A stretch of 64,000 bases of DNA from Rubrivivax sp. (lineage in GTDB: Bacteria > Pseudomonadota > Gammaproteobacteria > Burkholderiales > Burkholderiaceae_C), in contig JADJHR010000002.1 in the NCBI GenBank assembly GCA_016707445.1, forward strand, positions 66,791 to 130,790, given 5' to 3'. The position numbers and the translations under genes were made by a program. Positions 26,260-36,101 of this stretch are shown here, piece after piece (positions within the stretch are counted from its first letter, which is position 1; every line of letters begins with the position of its first letter). The notes below the pieces were generated by a model. The model was not told where the DNA came from. It saw only the letters and a program-made list of their open reading frames with translations, and made no database searches.

Positions 26260-26359
26260 GATGGGCCTCGTCGTGAGGGGGCGTTCATCACGGCCGCCGC
26301 CTGAGTCGAAACGTCACGATGGGTGTTGTGGCGACCCACACAGCGCATCACCGCAGCCC

Positions 26360-27049
26360 TTATGGCGTGACGAGGAAGACCTGGCTCATGCCGGCATCGG
26401 CCAGTTGATTGACGACCTTGGCCGCCAATCGCTGATCGACCGCCGTCACCAGCACGGGCGCACTGGCTGGCAGACTCTTCGCAGCCTGCACGCCGTAGGT
26501 CACCCCCAGCGCCAGGCCGATAGCTTCGTCGCCGCAACAGTCGACGGCGATCCAGACCACATCGCCTCGCAATCGTTGATCGAGTTCATCGGCGTCCGCC
26601 GCGCTCATGGCGCGCACGAAGACACCCAGGCGTTTGGTGCTGCCTGAGTGGTAGGTCCGCAGCTGCTCGGCCGCTTGCAGGGCCCGGTCGACCGCGTTGG
26701 CGTTCGGGACTTCGATCACCACGGTTTGGGTGCTTGCGATCAGCTCCTCGTGTGCGAGCTGCGCGCGCGTGGCGTAGCGCTGACCGCTCCATGCTGCAGC
26801 GGGATCAGCGGGTCGGTCTTCGGGCGCGGTGGGCAGCGGCTGGCCGGAGGCGTCCCACAGGTCGGGCGGCACCGCTCCCGCTGCTTGCGCGCTGCGCGCC
26901 GACGGGGCAGCGCCTTCAAGCGCGTCGGCGGTGTCCTGTCCGGCGCCGCCGCAGGCGCTGAGCAGCGTAGCCGCGGCGACACCAGCGACGTGGAAAAGGA
27001 AAACGCGCACAGCCCGCGCGACCGGATTGCGAGACAGGATGGATGTCAT
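26360..27049 (-). CDS. Hypothetical lipoprotein
   Basis: A 229-residue protein I do not recognise. The N-terminus (FLFHVAGVAAATLLSACGG) is a clear lipoprotein signal. A low-complexity Ala/Pro-rich stretch follows, then a globular part with TVVIEVPNANAVDRALQAAEQL, GDVVWIAVDCCGDEAIGLALGVTYG and a C-terminal MSQVFLVTP. The ATG at 27049 is preceded by GAAGGAA. It is divergent from a two-component system, and the shared region holds two similar inverted repeats, so it is a likely target of that system. Confidence 0.75.
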   Translation of the reverse strand: MTSILSRNPVARAVRVFLFHVAGVAAATLLSACGGAGQDTADALEGAAPSARSAQAAGAVPPDLWDASGQPLPTAPEDRPADPAAAWSGQRYATRAQLAHEELIASTQTVVIEVPNANAVDRALQAAEQLRTYHSGSTKRLGVFVRAMSAADADELDQRLRGDVVWIAVDCCGDEAIGLALGVTYGVQAAKSLPASAPVLVTAVDQRLAAKVVNQLADAGMSQVFLVTP

Positions 27050-27146
27050 CACGGTTTCCTTCGTTGAACCAAGGGGGCCGAGTTGTCGGGGCAAAGCCAG
27101 TCTGCCGAGTGCAGCCGTTTCGTGCGATCCCGTGTCGGCGTTTGTG

Positions 27147-27166
27147 CGTACCGCGTTGGCGGTACG
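27147..27166. promoter_or_regulatory. Inverted repeat 1 in the divergent promoter of the two-component system
   Basis: CGTACCGC-GTTG-GCGGTACG is a perfect 8+8 bp inverted repeat with a 4-bp centre. Its core TACCGC-N4-GCGGTA occurs again at 27223-27238. LuxR/NarL-type regulators bind such short dyads, and the adjacent gene encodes one. A stem-loop in RNA is the alternative reading. Confidence 0.55.
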
Positions 27167-27222
27167 TCGCCCCTGGCACGGCGCTGATCGGGGAAATGAC
27201 ACGCCCAGGCAGCGCTCTGCAG

Positions 27223-27238
27223 TACCGCTTGTGCGGTA
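27223..27238. promoter_or_regulatory. Inverted repeat 2, same core as repeat 1
   Basis: TACCGC-TTGT-GCGGTA repeats the 6+6 bp core of the element at 27147-27166. The two centres are 74 bp apart, close to seven helical turns, so bound dimers would lie on the same face of the DNA. It is 54 bp upstream of the response-regulator start. Confidence 0.55.
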
Positions 27239-27291
27239 TCCCGCGCCACAACCGCGATGCGACAATGGACCGGCTAACGCATGAAGGGCTT

Positions 27292-27954
27292 ATGGCCACC
27301 AGCGTGCTGATCGTCGAGGACGAACCCGAGTTCCTGCGTCGCTTTTCTGAAGCGGTGCTGGCCGATACCGGGCTGCACCTGCTGGCCGCAGTCTCAACCG
27401 GGCGGGCCGGACGCGCGATGCTCGACGCGCAGCCGCCCGACGTCATGCTGATCGACCTGGGCCTGCCCGACATGGACGGCGTCGAGTTGATCCGCCATGC
27501 GGCGCACCACCACCCCGGCTGCGACGTGCTCGTGGTCACGATGTTCGCCGATGACCTGCACTTGTTGTCGAGCATCGAGGCGGGCGCCACCGGCTACCTC
27601 CTGAAAGATGCGGGCGGTCGGCGCATTGCCGGCGCCATCCACGAACTGCGCGCGGGCGGCTCGCCCATCAGTCCCAGCATCGCGCGTCGGGTACTTGAGC
27701 GTTTTCGCGTCGCAACGGCTCCGTTGCCTGCAGCCACTCCCCCCGTGCTGGCAGCCAACGCCTCGCCTATGTCCGAGCGCGAAAGCGAAATCTTGCGCCT
27801 CGTGAGCAAGGGTTTCAGTTTCGACACGGTGGGCGAGCTGCTTGGCATTTCGCCGCACACCGTGGTCACGCACGTGAAGAAGATCTATCGCAAGCTTGCC
27901 GTGCACTCGCGTGGTGAGGCCGTGCACGAAGCCAGGCAGATGGGTTTGCTTTGA
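27292..27954 (+). CDS. NarL/FixJ-type response regulator
   Basis: A 220-residue two-domain regulator. The receiver has acidic residues in VLIVEDEPEF, the phospho-acceptor Asp in PPDVMLIDLGLPDMDG, Thr in VVTMFADD and Lys in GYLLKDAG. The C-terminal LuxR-type helix-turn-helix is MSERESEILRLVSKGFSFDTVGELLGISPHTVVTHVKKIYRKL. I start at the ATG at 27292 with AAGGG upstream; the ATG at 27265 is an alternative. Its stop overlaps the kinase start (TTGA). It probably controls the divergent lipoprotein gene through the paired inverted repeats. Confidence 0.92.
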   Translation: MATSVLIVEDEPEFLRRFSEAVLADTGLHLLAAVSTGRAGRAMLDAQPPDVMLIDLGLPDMDGVELIRHAAHHHPGCDVLVVTMFADDLHLLSSIEAGATGYLLKDAGGRRIAGAIHELRAGGSPISPSIARRVLERFRVATAPLPAATPPVLAANASPMSERESEILRLVSKGFSFDTVGELLGISPHTVVTHVKKIYRKLAVHSRGEAVHEARQMGLL

Positions 27955-29798
27955 CGATCCTCGGGCGGCAAGCCGCGCGCCTGCTGCTCGGCATGCTTGC
28001 GCTGCTGGGCCCAGTCAACGCCGCGGCGGTGACGATCGAGCCGCGTCAGGTGTCGGTGCTGATCGGCTCAGACAGTGCACCACCCGGTGTGGCAGACGCT
28101 CGCTGGCAGCCGACCTCGCTGCCCGACGTGCGGACTGCCGACGTCGTGTGGTACCGCGTCGAGTTCGACATCGCGGCGGCGATCGCCACTGAGTACTGGG
28201 TGTTGTACCTGCCGTATCTCTACGGCGGTGGCCGGATCTGGCTGAACGGCGAGCCGCTGGCGGCAGTACCGGAGTCGAGCCAGGTCCTGCGCGTGCGCAG
28301 GGAGCGTCCGCTGCTGCTGTCGCTGCCAGCCAGCATGCTGCATGCCGGCAAGAAGAACGTTCTGCATCTGCGAGCGGTGCCGGCCTACACCCATCGAGGG
28401 ACGGGTGCGCCGCGTTTGGTGGTGGGCACGCAGGACGAAGTGCAGCCGAAGTTCGAACGCCGCTTGTTCTTCATGCGCACGCTGCCGCTGGTCACCCTTG
28501 TCATGGCGAGTGTGGTCGGTCTGCTGGTCATCTTCGTCTGGCTGCGCCGGCGCCAGGAGGTGCTGTACGGCCTGTTCGGGCTGGCGGCGGTGTTGTGGGC
28601 GGCGCGCACGACGAACCTGCTTGTCGATGCCCTCCCGGCCTCTGTATGGCCCGCCTGGCGCCTTCTCTATCACGCCACGAACGGCGGCTTCGTCATCTGC
28701 ATGGCCTTGTTCGCTCTCAGCCTGGCCGGCTGGTTGCGGCCGGGCGTCGCGCGCGCGCTCGCGGCTTACGCCGTGCTTGGCCCTGTGCTGTACTTGGCGG
28801 CTGGAGCGCAAGCGGAGAACCTCGTTGCCCGCTGGTGGACCGCCGGCCTGATACCGATCGGTTTATCGATCGTGGTGGTCTCGGTCGCGGCGGCCTGGCG
28901 CCAGCGCACGCCGGGTACGGTGGTGATCGCGCTTGCCATGTCGTTCGCCGTCGGCGCCGGTGCTCACGATTACTTCATCGCCTGGAACGCGCCGAGGATC
29001 GAGGCGCTGTCGGGCTGGATCGGCCACCGCATCTTCTTGCTGCACTACGGCGCGAACCTGCTCCTTGTGGTGATGGGCGTCTTGCTGACGCTGCGTTTCG
29101 TGAGTTCCCTGCACGAAGCCGAAGGCGCCAGGCACACGCTGGAAGCCCGGGTGGCCGAGCGGGAGAGCGAGATCGCCGCAAGCTACCAACGCATCGCTGT
29201 GTTGCAGCAGCGCCAGGCTGCCACCGACGAGCGCCATCGCATCATGCAGGACTTGCACGACGGCCTCGGCTCGCAGCTTTTCACGTCACTCTTGCGTGCT
29301 GAACGAGGTGCGCTCGACCACAAGGCCATGGTCGACACACTGCGCAGTTCAATCGACGAGATGCGCTTGGCAATCGACGCGCTGGCCTCTGACGAGCAGG
29401 ACTTCCGCACCGCGTTCGGCAACTTCTGCTTCCGCTGGGAGGTGCGGCTGCGGGAGGCGGGGGTCATACCCAGCTGGGTCATCGACCTTCCCGACGCGGT
29501 GCCCGTGGTCCCCGCGCACGATGCACTGCAACTGCTGCGGATCGCGCAGGAAGCGTTGACCAACGTGCTCAAGCACGCACGCGCCATGCGCGTGCGAGTG
29601 AGCTTGATTCATGACGCCGGGCGCCTCGTGCTCGAAGTCGAGGACGATGGTTGCGGTAGCGCCGCGCCCGTCTCCAGCGGCGGGCGTGGGCAGGCCAACA
29701 TGCGCGCGCGCGCCCTGCGGCTGGGGGCGGACCTCGACATCGCCGCGATAGCGCACGGCCTGCGCGTCCGACTCGTGCTGCCGCTGGCCCCAGGCTGA
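27951..29798 (+). CDS. Sensor histidine kinase (7TM-type sensor, HisKA_3)
   Basis: A 615-residue membrane kinase starting with TTG at 27951, overlapping the regulator stop. An N-terminal signal sequence is followed by a periplasmic beta-rich domain (WYRVEFDI, GGGRIWLNGEPL) of the 7TMR-DISM extracellular type. About seven membrane segments follow (residues ~175-385), then a coiled coil (HTLEARVAERESEIAASY). The dimerisation/phosphorylation helix has His in MQDLHDGLGSQLF. The ATPase domain has N-box EALTNVLKHA, EDDGCGSA and GGRGQANMRARA. It partners with the adjacent NarL-type regulator. The ligand of the periplasmic domain is unknown. Confidence 0.9.
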   Translation: MTILGRQAARLLLGMLALLGPVNAAAVTIEPRQVSVLIGSDSAPPGVADARWQPTSLPDVRTADVVWYRVEFDIAAAIATEYWVLYLPYLYGGGRIWLNGEPLAAVPESSQVLRVRRERPLLLSLPASMLHAGKKNVLHLRAVPAYTHRGTGAPRLVVGTQDEVQPKFERRLFFMRTLPLVTLVMASVVGLLVIFVWLRRRQEVLYGLFGLAAVLWAARTTNLLVDALPASVWPAWRLLYHATNGGFVICMALFALSLAGWLRPGVARALAAYAVLGPVLYLAAGAQAENLVARWWTAGLIPIGLSIVVVSVAAAWRQRTPGTVVIALAMSFAVGAGAHDYFIAWNAPRIEALSGWIGHRIFLLHYGANLLLVVMGVLLTLRFVSSLHEAEGARHTLEARVAERESEIAASYQRIAVLQQRQAATDERHRIMQDLHDGLGSQLFTSLLRAERGALDHKAMVDTLRSSIDEMRLAIDALASDEQDFRTAFGNFCFRWEVRLREAGVIPSWVIDLPDAVPVVPAHDALQLLRIAQEALTNVLKHARAMRVRVSLIHDAGRLVLEVEDDGCGSAAPVSSGGRGQANMRARALRLGADLDIAAIAHGLRVRLVLPLAPG

Positions 29799-29984
29799 GT
29801 GCCGGCCATGCTCACCTCTACCCCGAAAAGTTCTGGCGCACGCGCATAGGAGTTTGAAACGCCCTCCACAACGCCCAAGGCGAGCGCGGGATCGGCCTGT
29901 GGTGGCGCCGTGGTGGCGATCGGCCCAACGCGGCGACCACAGCATGATGGGTGCGCCCTGAACGCCAGCCGTGTCGATGAGCTC

Positions 29985-30323
29985 GCGCCGTACCGCTTCG
30001 GCGCGCCCTTGGAGCAGGCGAACCAGATCCGCTTCGCCCATCGGCGGTTCGACGATCAGACGATCGAGCAGGCCGCGCCATTCGAAGTCGAGCTGCAGTT
30101 GTCTGAAGCCCAGCATCCTCTGGCCTCCGGCATTGTGCAAAGCCAGGTTGTCCGCCTCGAGCTCGAAGGACGGTGGGTCGAAACGGATCGCGGCCACTTC
30201 AAGCTGCGGCCCCAGCATGTCGCCCGCCTGTTTTTCGAGTTGCCACTGCGGCAGCGAAATCGGCCGGACTCTTGCAGGCTCGTCGGCAGGCACCTCAAGA
30301 TCGTGCGCCTCACCGTGGTTCAA
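29985..30323 (-). pseudogene. Fragment resembling a DUF748/AsmA-like protein N-terminus
   Basis: The minus strand reads LPQWQLEKQAGDMLGPQLEV, then AAIRFDPPSFELEADNLALHN, then LDRLIVEPPMGEADLVRL. I recognise this pattern from the N-terminal repeat of large DUF748 proteins, which are several hundred residues or more. Only about 110 codons look genuine. There is no signal helix in front and the frame soon turns into unrelated Arg/Gly-rich sequence, so it is a remnant. It explains part of the 553-bp stretch between the kinase and the ABC permease; 29799-29984 shows nothing I can name. Confidence 0.45.
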
Positions 30324-30351
30324 CGCATCGGGACGGCCTAGCGTGGACAGC

Positions 30352-31133
30352 CTACACCTTGATGCGCCAGCCGGTCTTGAAGATCCAGGTGATGACGCCC
30401 AGCGCCGCGGCCAGAAAGACCAGCGTCATGCCCAGACTGATCGCAAGGCTGACGTCGGCTGTGCCGTGAAAGCTCCAGCGAAATCCGCTGATCAGATAGA
30501 CCACCGGGTTGAACAACGCCACCTTCTGCCAGAACGGCGGCAGCATGTCGATCGAATAGAAACTGCCGCCCAGGAAGGTCAGCGGCGTGACGATCAGCAG
30601 CGGCACCACCTGCAGCTTCTCGAAGCCGTCGGCCCAGATGCCGATGATGAAGCCGACCAGGCTGAACGTGACGGCGGTCAGCACCAGGAACAGCAGCATC
30701 CACAGCGGGTGCGCGACCTGCAGCGGCACGAACAGCGTCGACGTGGCCAGGATGATCAGGCCCAGCAGCACCGACTTCGACGCCGCCGCGCCGACGTAGC
30801 TGATCACGACCTCGGCATGCGACACCGGCGCCGACAGCAGCTCGTAGATGGTGCCGGTGAACTTGGGGAAGTAGATGCCGAACGAGGCGTTGGAGATGCT
30901 CTGCGTCAGCAGCGACAGCATCACCAGCCCGGGCACGATGAAGGCGCCGTAGCTGACGCCGCCCACGTCGGGCATGCGCGAGCCGATGGCCGCACCGAAG
31001 ACCACGAAGTACAGCGAGGTCGACAGCACCGGCGAGATGATGCTTTGCATCAGCGTGCGCCAGGTGCGGTGCATCTCGAACAAATAGATCGCGCGAATCG
31101 CGTGCAGGTTCGCTTGCAGGTTCACGTGCAGCT

Positions 31134-31137
<4 letters not shown>
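30352..31137 (-). CDS. ABC-2 type transporter permease (YadH-like)
   Basis: A 261-residue inner-membrane protein with six hydrophobic segments. Typical ABC2 pieces are SIISPVLSTSLYFVVFGAAIGSRM, YGAFIVPGLVMLSLLTQSISNASFGIYFPKFTGTIYELLSAPV and FLGGSFYSIDMLPPFWQKVALFNPVVYLI. It overlaps the ATPase gene by 4 bp and forms a two-gene exporter with it. The substrate is unknown; relatives include YadGH and drug or polysaccharide exporters. Confidence 0.92.
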
Positions 31138-32069
<932 letters not shown>

Positions 32070-32134
32070 CGGCCGAGCATAGCCGGGCGCGCTGCCTTTC
32101 GAGTGCGCCTGCGGCCGCCGCCACGTATGTCTTC

Positions 32135-32418
32135 ATGGACACCCCTGCACCCCTTGACGCGGCGCTGGCGCTGCGCGCAGCCGGTGACCCGCCGCCTGCA
32201 TCGACGCGCACCGCCTGGGCGAGCCGCTGGCGCTGACCGTCAACTGCGCCGGTTCCACGCCGACACGGCGGCGCTGGCAGCGCAGGGTGAACGGCCGCTG
32301 CTGGCGGTGGCCACGGGGCGGCGCTTCACGCAGGGTTTCTTCGACCAGACGGCCGAGCTGTGGTCGCGACGGTCACCTGCAGGCCAGCAGCCATCAGGTG
32401 GTGTACTACAAGAACTGA
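32135..32418 (+). pseudogene. Decayed acyl-CoA thioesterase-like gene
   Basis: Three short pieces in different frames resemble one hotdog-fold thioesterase. They are MDTPAPLDAALALRAAGD at the start, then HRLGEPLALTVNCAG, then GRRFTQGFFDQTAELWSR followed after a frame change by GHLQASSHQVVYYKN and a stop at 32418. The middle of the protein is missing, so this is a deletion derivative with at least two frame breaks. It fills the 360 bp between the ABC ATPase and the chemoreceptor gene. Confidence 0.5.
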
Positions 32419-32429
32419 GCCGCGCGCCC

Positions 32430-34085
32430 TCAGCGCGCGTCCGGCAACCGGAAGCGCGCCACGTCGGCGGCCAGCGCATGTGCCTGCTCGCGCAGCGTGT
32501 GGGACGCGCTGGCCGTGCGGTCCACCAGCGCCGCATGGCGCTGCGTGGCCTGGTCGAGTTCGGCCACGGTGCGGCCGATCTGCGCCACGCCGCCCGATTG
32601 CTCGCGCGCGCCGTCGGTGATCTCGCCCAGCAGGCGGTCGACCTTGTCGGCGTTGGCCACGATCTCGGCGATGGTGGTGCCGGCTTCGCGCACGATCTCG
32701 GTACCCGAGGCCACCTTGTCGACGTTGCTGCCGATCAGGGTCTTGATCTCGCGTGCGGCCTTGGCCGAGCGCTGGGCCAGGCTGCGCACCTCGGCGGCCA
32801 CGACCGCGAAGCCGCGCCCCTGCTCGCCGGCGCGTGCCGCTTCCACGGCCGCATTCAGCGCCAGGATGTTGGTCTGGAAGGCGATGCCGTCGATGGTGCC
32901 GATGATGTCGCCGATGCGCGACGACGCCGCGTTGATGTCCTCCATGGTCTGCACCACCTGCGTCATCACCTGGCCGCCGCGCATGGCCACGTCGGCGTTG
33001 CCGCGCGCCAGGCCCGCGGCCTGCTGCACGTGCTCGGCGGTGGTCTGCACGGTGGCCGAGATGTGCGCCATCGCCGACGCCGAGCGTTCCAGGTGCGCGG
33101 CGCTGAGCGCGCTGCGGTTCTTCAGATCGATGGCGTCGCTGGCCACTTCGCCACTGGTGTGCACGATGGCGCCACTGGTCTCGCGCACGGTGGCCACCAT
33201 GCCGCGCAGCGAGGCCTGCATGTCGCACACGCTGAGCATCAGCCGCGCCGCCTCGTCGTGGCCCCAGGGGCGTGGCGACGTGGTCAGGTCACCGTCGGCC
33301 ATGGCGCGCAGGTGGCGTTCGGTCTCGCGCAGGCCGCCCATCATCACGACGTAGAAACAATGAAAGGCATAGCCGCCCAGCAGCACGGTCAGCAGCACCA
33401 GGGCGCCTTGCGCGCGCCAGGGTGCCAGCGCCTGCGCCCGGATGCCGTCGACGCTGACGGCACTGCCCACCACCCAGCCCCAGGGCTCGAACGCGGCGAC
33501 ATAGGCCAGCCGTTGTTGCACCGTGGCCGACGCCGGCGCCGGCCCCTGGAACGACACGTAGCCGGCCTGGTGCTGGCGCACGGTGTCGGCGAAAACCTGA
33601 TACAGCGCCTGGCCACCGGCGTCCTTCGTCGACGCCAGGTCCTGGCCGTCGAGCTCGGGCTCTAGCGGGTGCATCACCATGCGCGGCGCCAGGTCGGTGA
33701 TCCAGAAGTGCCCGCCATCCCCGAAGCGCAGCGCACCGATGCTGGTGCGTGCCAGGGCCTGCGCCTGGTCGCGGGTGAGTTTGCCCGCGCCCTGCTGGGC
33801 GTGGGCCTGCGCGATCAGGCCCTGCGCCAGCTGCACCTGCTGCTGCAGGGCCGCGCGCTGCTGCGCCAGGCTGGACTGGTAGGCCTGCCAGGATTGCCAC
33901 AGCTGCAGCGCCAGCAGCGGCAGCACGAGCAGGGCCATGACGATGCTGGCCTTGGCGCGAAAGCCCAGGCGACGGAACAGCCGCACCCCCGGCGCCCAGA
34001 CGCCGTGGTAGGCGAAAAATCCGAACAGCGGCGACGAAGGCGGCGGCTGCACCGGCGGGCTGGCGGTGAGGGATGGGGGGTTCAT
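32430..34085 (-). CDS. Methyl-accepting chemotaxis protein with single-Cache sensor
   Basis: A 551-residue chemoreceptor. TM1 (ASIVMALLVLPLLALQLW) is followed by a periplasmic sCache_2-type domain (SIGALRFGDGGHFWITDLAPRMVMHPLEPELDG and YVAAFEPWGWVVGSAVSVDGI) and TM2 (GALVLLTVLLGGYAFHCFYVV). The cytoplasmic part carries a degenerate linker, then the signalling hairpin GIAFQTNILALNAAVEAARAGEQGRGFAVVAAEVRSLAQRSA, which contacts CheA/CheW. There is no CheR-tethering pentapeptide at the C-terminus. Cache domains of this type often bind small organic acids; the ligand here is unknown. I start at 34085 (MNPPSLTAS). Confidence 0.92.
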   Translation of the reverse strand: MNPPSLTASPPVQPPPSSPLFGFFAYHGVWAPGVRLFRRLGFRAKASIVMALLVLPLLALQLWQSWQAYQSSLAQQRAALQQQVQLAQGLIAQAHAQQGAGKLTRDQAQALARTSIGALRFGDGGHFWITDLAPRMVMHPLEPELDGQDLASTKDAGGQALYQVFADTVRQHQAGYVSFQGPAPASATVQQRLAYVAAFEPWGWVVGSAVSVDGIRAQALAPWRAQGALVLLTVLLGGYAFHCFYVVMMGGLRETERHLRAMADGDLTTSPRPWGHDEAARLMLSVCDMQASLRGMVATVRETSGAIVHTSGEVASDAIDLKNRSALSAAHLERSASAMAHISATVQTTAEHVQQAAGLARGNADVAMRGGQVMTQVVQTMEDINAASSRIGDIIGTIDGIAFQTNILALNAAVEAARAGEQGRGFAVVAAEVRSLAQRSAKAAREIKTLIGSNVDKVASGTEIVREAGTTIAEIVANADKVDRLLGEITDGAREQSGGVAQIGRTVAELDQATQRHAALVDRTASASHTLREQAHALAADVARFRLPDAR

Positions 34086-34226
34086 GCGCAAGGTCGTTCG
34101 GCTCAGCGTGTCGGTAAGTTCCCGACAAGGGTCGGGCCCGCTCGATGGTGCTGCGACGGCGTCGCCTGCAAACTTCGATAAGCGGCCGCTTCGGCCCCCA
34201 GATCGCGCGCGGCTATCGTCGGCCAG

Positions 34227-35594
34227 ATGTCAGCAGCCGCCAGTCCGCCCGTTCCAGCCCTCGTCGCAGGCCGTCGCCTGGCCCTGGTCGGGCTGCTGCT
34301 GGGTGTGGCGCTGGGTGCGCTGGAGGCGGCGATCGCCAATACCGCGCTGCCGGCCATCGCAGCCGACCTGCGTGCGACGCCGGCGGCATCGATCTGGGTC
34401 ATCAACGCCTACCAGCTGGCGGTGGTGGCCAGCCTGCTGCCCTTTGCCGCGCTCGGCGACCGGCTGGGCGTGCGCCGGGTGTTTCTCGGCGGCCTGGCGT
34501 TCTTCAGCGTGGCGTCGCTGTTGTGCGCGCTGGCGCCGTCGCTGCAAGGGCTGGTCTTCGCGCGCACCCTGCAGGGCCTGGGCGCAGGCGCGCTGATGAG
34601 CGTGAACGTCGCGCTCATCCGGCTGCTCTACCCACCGCAGCAGTTGGGCCGCGGCGTGGGCCTGAACGCGCTGGTGGTCGGCCTGGGCTTCGTCAGCGGG
34701 CCCACGGTGGCGTCGCTGGTGCTGACGGTGGCGCCCTGGCCCTGGCTGTTCGGCATCAACCTGCCGCTGGGGCTGCTGGCGCTGGCCTTCGCCTGGCCGT
34801 CGCTGCCCGACAGCCGGCCGCAGCCGCATGGATTCGACGCCGTGGCAGCCGCACTGACGGCGCTGGGTTTCGCCGCGCTGGTGCTGGGCGCGGCCGCGGC
34901 CGCCCAGCGTGAGCCCTGGCTGCTGGTGCTGGCACCGCTGATGGTCGCGCTGGCCTGCGCGCTGGCGCTGCGGCGTCGCCAGCGTGGGCACCCGGCGCCG
35001 ATGCTGCCGGTGGATTTGCTGCGCCGGCCACTGTTCGCGTTGTCGGCGCTGACGTCGATGGCCTCGTTCACCACGCAGGGCCTGGCGTTTGTGGCCTTGC
35101 CGTTCTACTTCGAGCGTGTGCTGCTGCGGCCGCCGGTGGAGACCGGTTTCCTGATGTTGCCCTGGGCCGTGGTGGTGACGCTGGCCGCGCCGCTGGCCGG
35201 GCGCTTGTCCGAGCGCTACCGCGCGGGCTGGCTGGGCGGCATCGGTCTGGTCACGCTGAGTGTGGGCATGTTGCTGCTGGCGCTGCTGAAGCCGGGTGCG
35301 GCGTCGGCCGACATCGCCTGGCGCATGGCGCTGTGTGGGGCCGGCTTCGGCCTGTTCCAGTCGCCCAACCTGAATGCGCTGATGTCCAGCGCGCCGCCGC
35401 AGCGTGCGGGTGCCGCCAGCGGCGTGATCGCCGTCTCCCGGCTGCTGGGCCAGGCCCTGGGCGCGGCGCTGGTGGCGCTGTGCTTCGGGCTGGCTGCGGC
35501 GCAGGGGCCGACCTGGGCGCTGCGCCTGGGTGCCTGCACGGCGGCCGTGGCCGCGCTGGCCAGCCTGGCGCGGTTGCGCGTGCGGACGCCGTGA
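34227..35594 (+). CDS. MFS transporter, DHA2-type drug efflux
   Basis: A 455-residue permease with 12-14 membrane segments. Motifs include LGALEAAIANTALPAIAADL (motif D1-like), ALGDRLGVRRVFLGGLAFFSVASLLCALAPSLQGLVFARTLQGLGAG and, later, ETGFLMLPWAVVVTLAAPLAGRLSERY. The family exports drugs or metabolites by proton antiport. No regulator is adjacent and the substrate is unknown. Confidence 0.9.
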   Translation: MSAAASPPVPALVAGRRLALVGLLLGVALGALEAAIANTALPAIAADLRATPAASIWVINAYQLAVVASLLPFAALGDRLGVRRVFLGGLAFFSVASLLCALAPSLQGLVFARTLQGLGAGALMSVNVALIRLLYPPQQLGRGVGLNALVVGLGFVSGPTVASLVLTVAPWPWLFGINLPLGLLALAFAWPSLPDSRPQPHGFDAVAAALTALGFAALVLGAAAAAQREPWLLVLAPLMVALACALALRRRQRGHPAPMLPVDLLRRPLFALSALTSMASFTTQGLAFVALPFYFERVLLRPPVETGFLMLPWAVVVTLAAPLAGRLSERYRAGWLGGIGLVTLSVGMLLLALLKPGAASADIAWRMALCGAGFGLFQSPNLNALMSSAPPQRAGAASGVIAVSRLLGQALGAALVALCFGLAAAQGPTWALRLGACTAAVAALASLARLRVRTP

Positions 35595-35616
35595 GGCGCC
35601 GGGCGTCCGCTGCGTG

Positions 35617-36068
35617 TCAACCGGTGCACGGCAGCGGGTCGATCAGGGTCACCGCGGCCTCCAGCGGGTCGATCAGGTCGGCCAGGTGCTTGAGCGTGGC
35701 GTCCCAGCCGCGCTGGTGCGGCGGCACCATCGCTTGCGCCGGAAGGCCGCTGTGCCGCATGCGCAGTTCGGTGCCACCGTCGCGCGCCAGCAGATCGGCC
35801 TCGATCAGCGTGTGCATGCCTTCGGGCAGCGGGCCGCCCCTTTCCAGGCCCAGGTGTAGGCCAGATGTTCAGGCCGCCGCAGTTCGACATGGTGGCCACC
35901 CACGATATGGCGCTTGCCGCCGCGGGCATTGGCAGTCGCCTGCACGGTCATGCCGCGTGGACAATGCCCAGCGCTGAGCAACTCGGCGTTGACGAAGGCG
36001 TCATAGACCTTTTCGCGTGCGGCGCGGATGAAGCGAGTGAGCCTGAGCTCGAAGCTGGCGGTGGTCAT
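35617..36068 (-). pseudogene. SRPBCC (AHSA1-like) protein, frame-broken
   Basis: The N-terminus (TTASFELRLTRFIRAAREKVYDAFVNAELL and CPRGMTVQATANARGG) is the AHSA1 start. The frame breaks near 35840 inside a G4 run. Adding one G joins it to EGMHTLIEADLLARDGGTEL and RMRHSGLPAQAM, then RGWDATLKHLADLIDPLEA. The stretch between ARGGKR and HIVGGHHVELRRPEHLAYTWAW is also shorter than in relatives, so there is real loss as well as one indel. SRPBCC genes commonly follow ArsR genes as here. It is probably not functional. Confidence 0.75.
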
Positions 36069-36101
36069 CGTGGGATCCGCGGACGGGTCTTGCGGGGGCA
36101 C

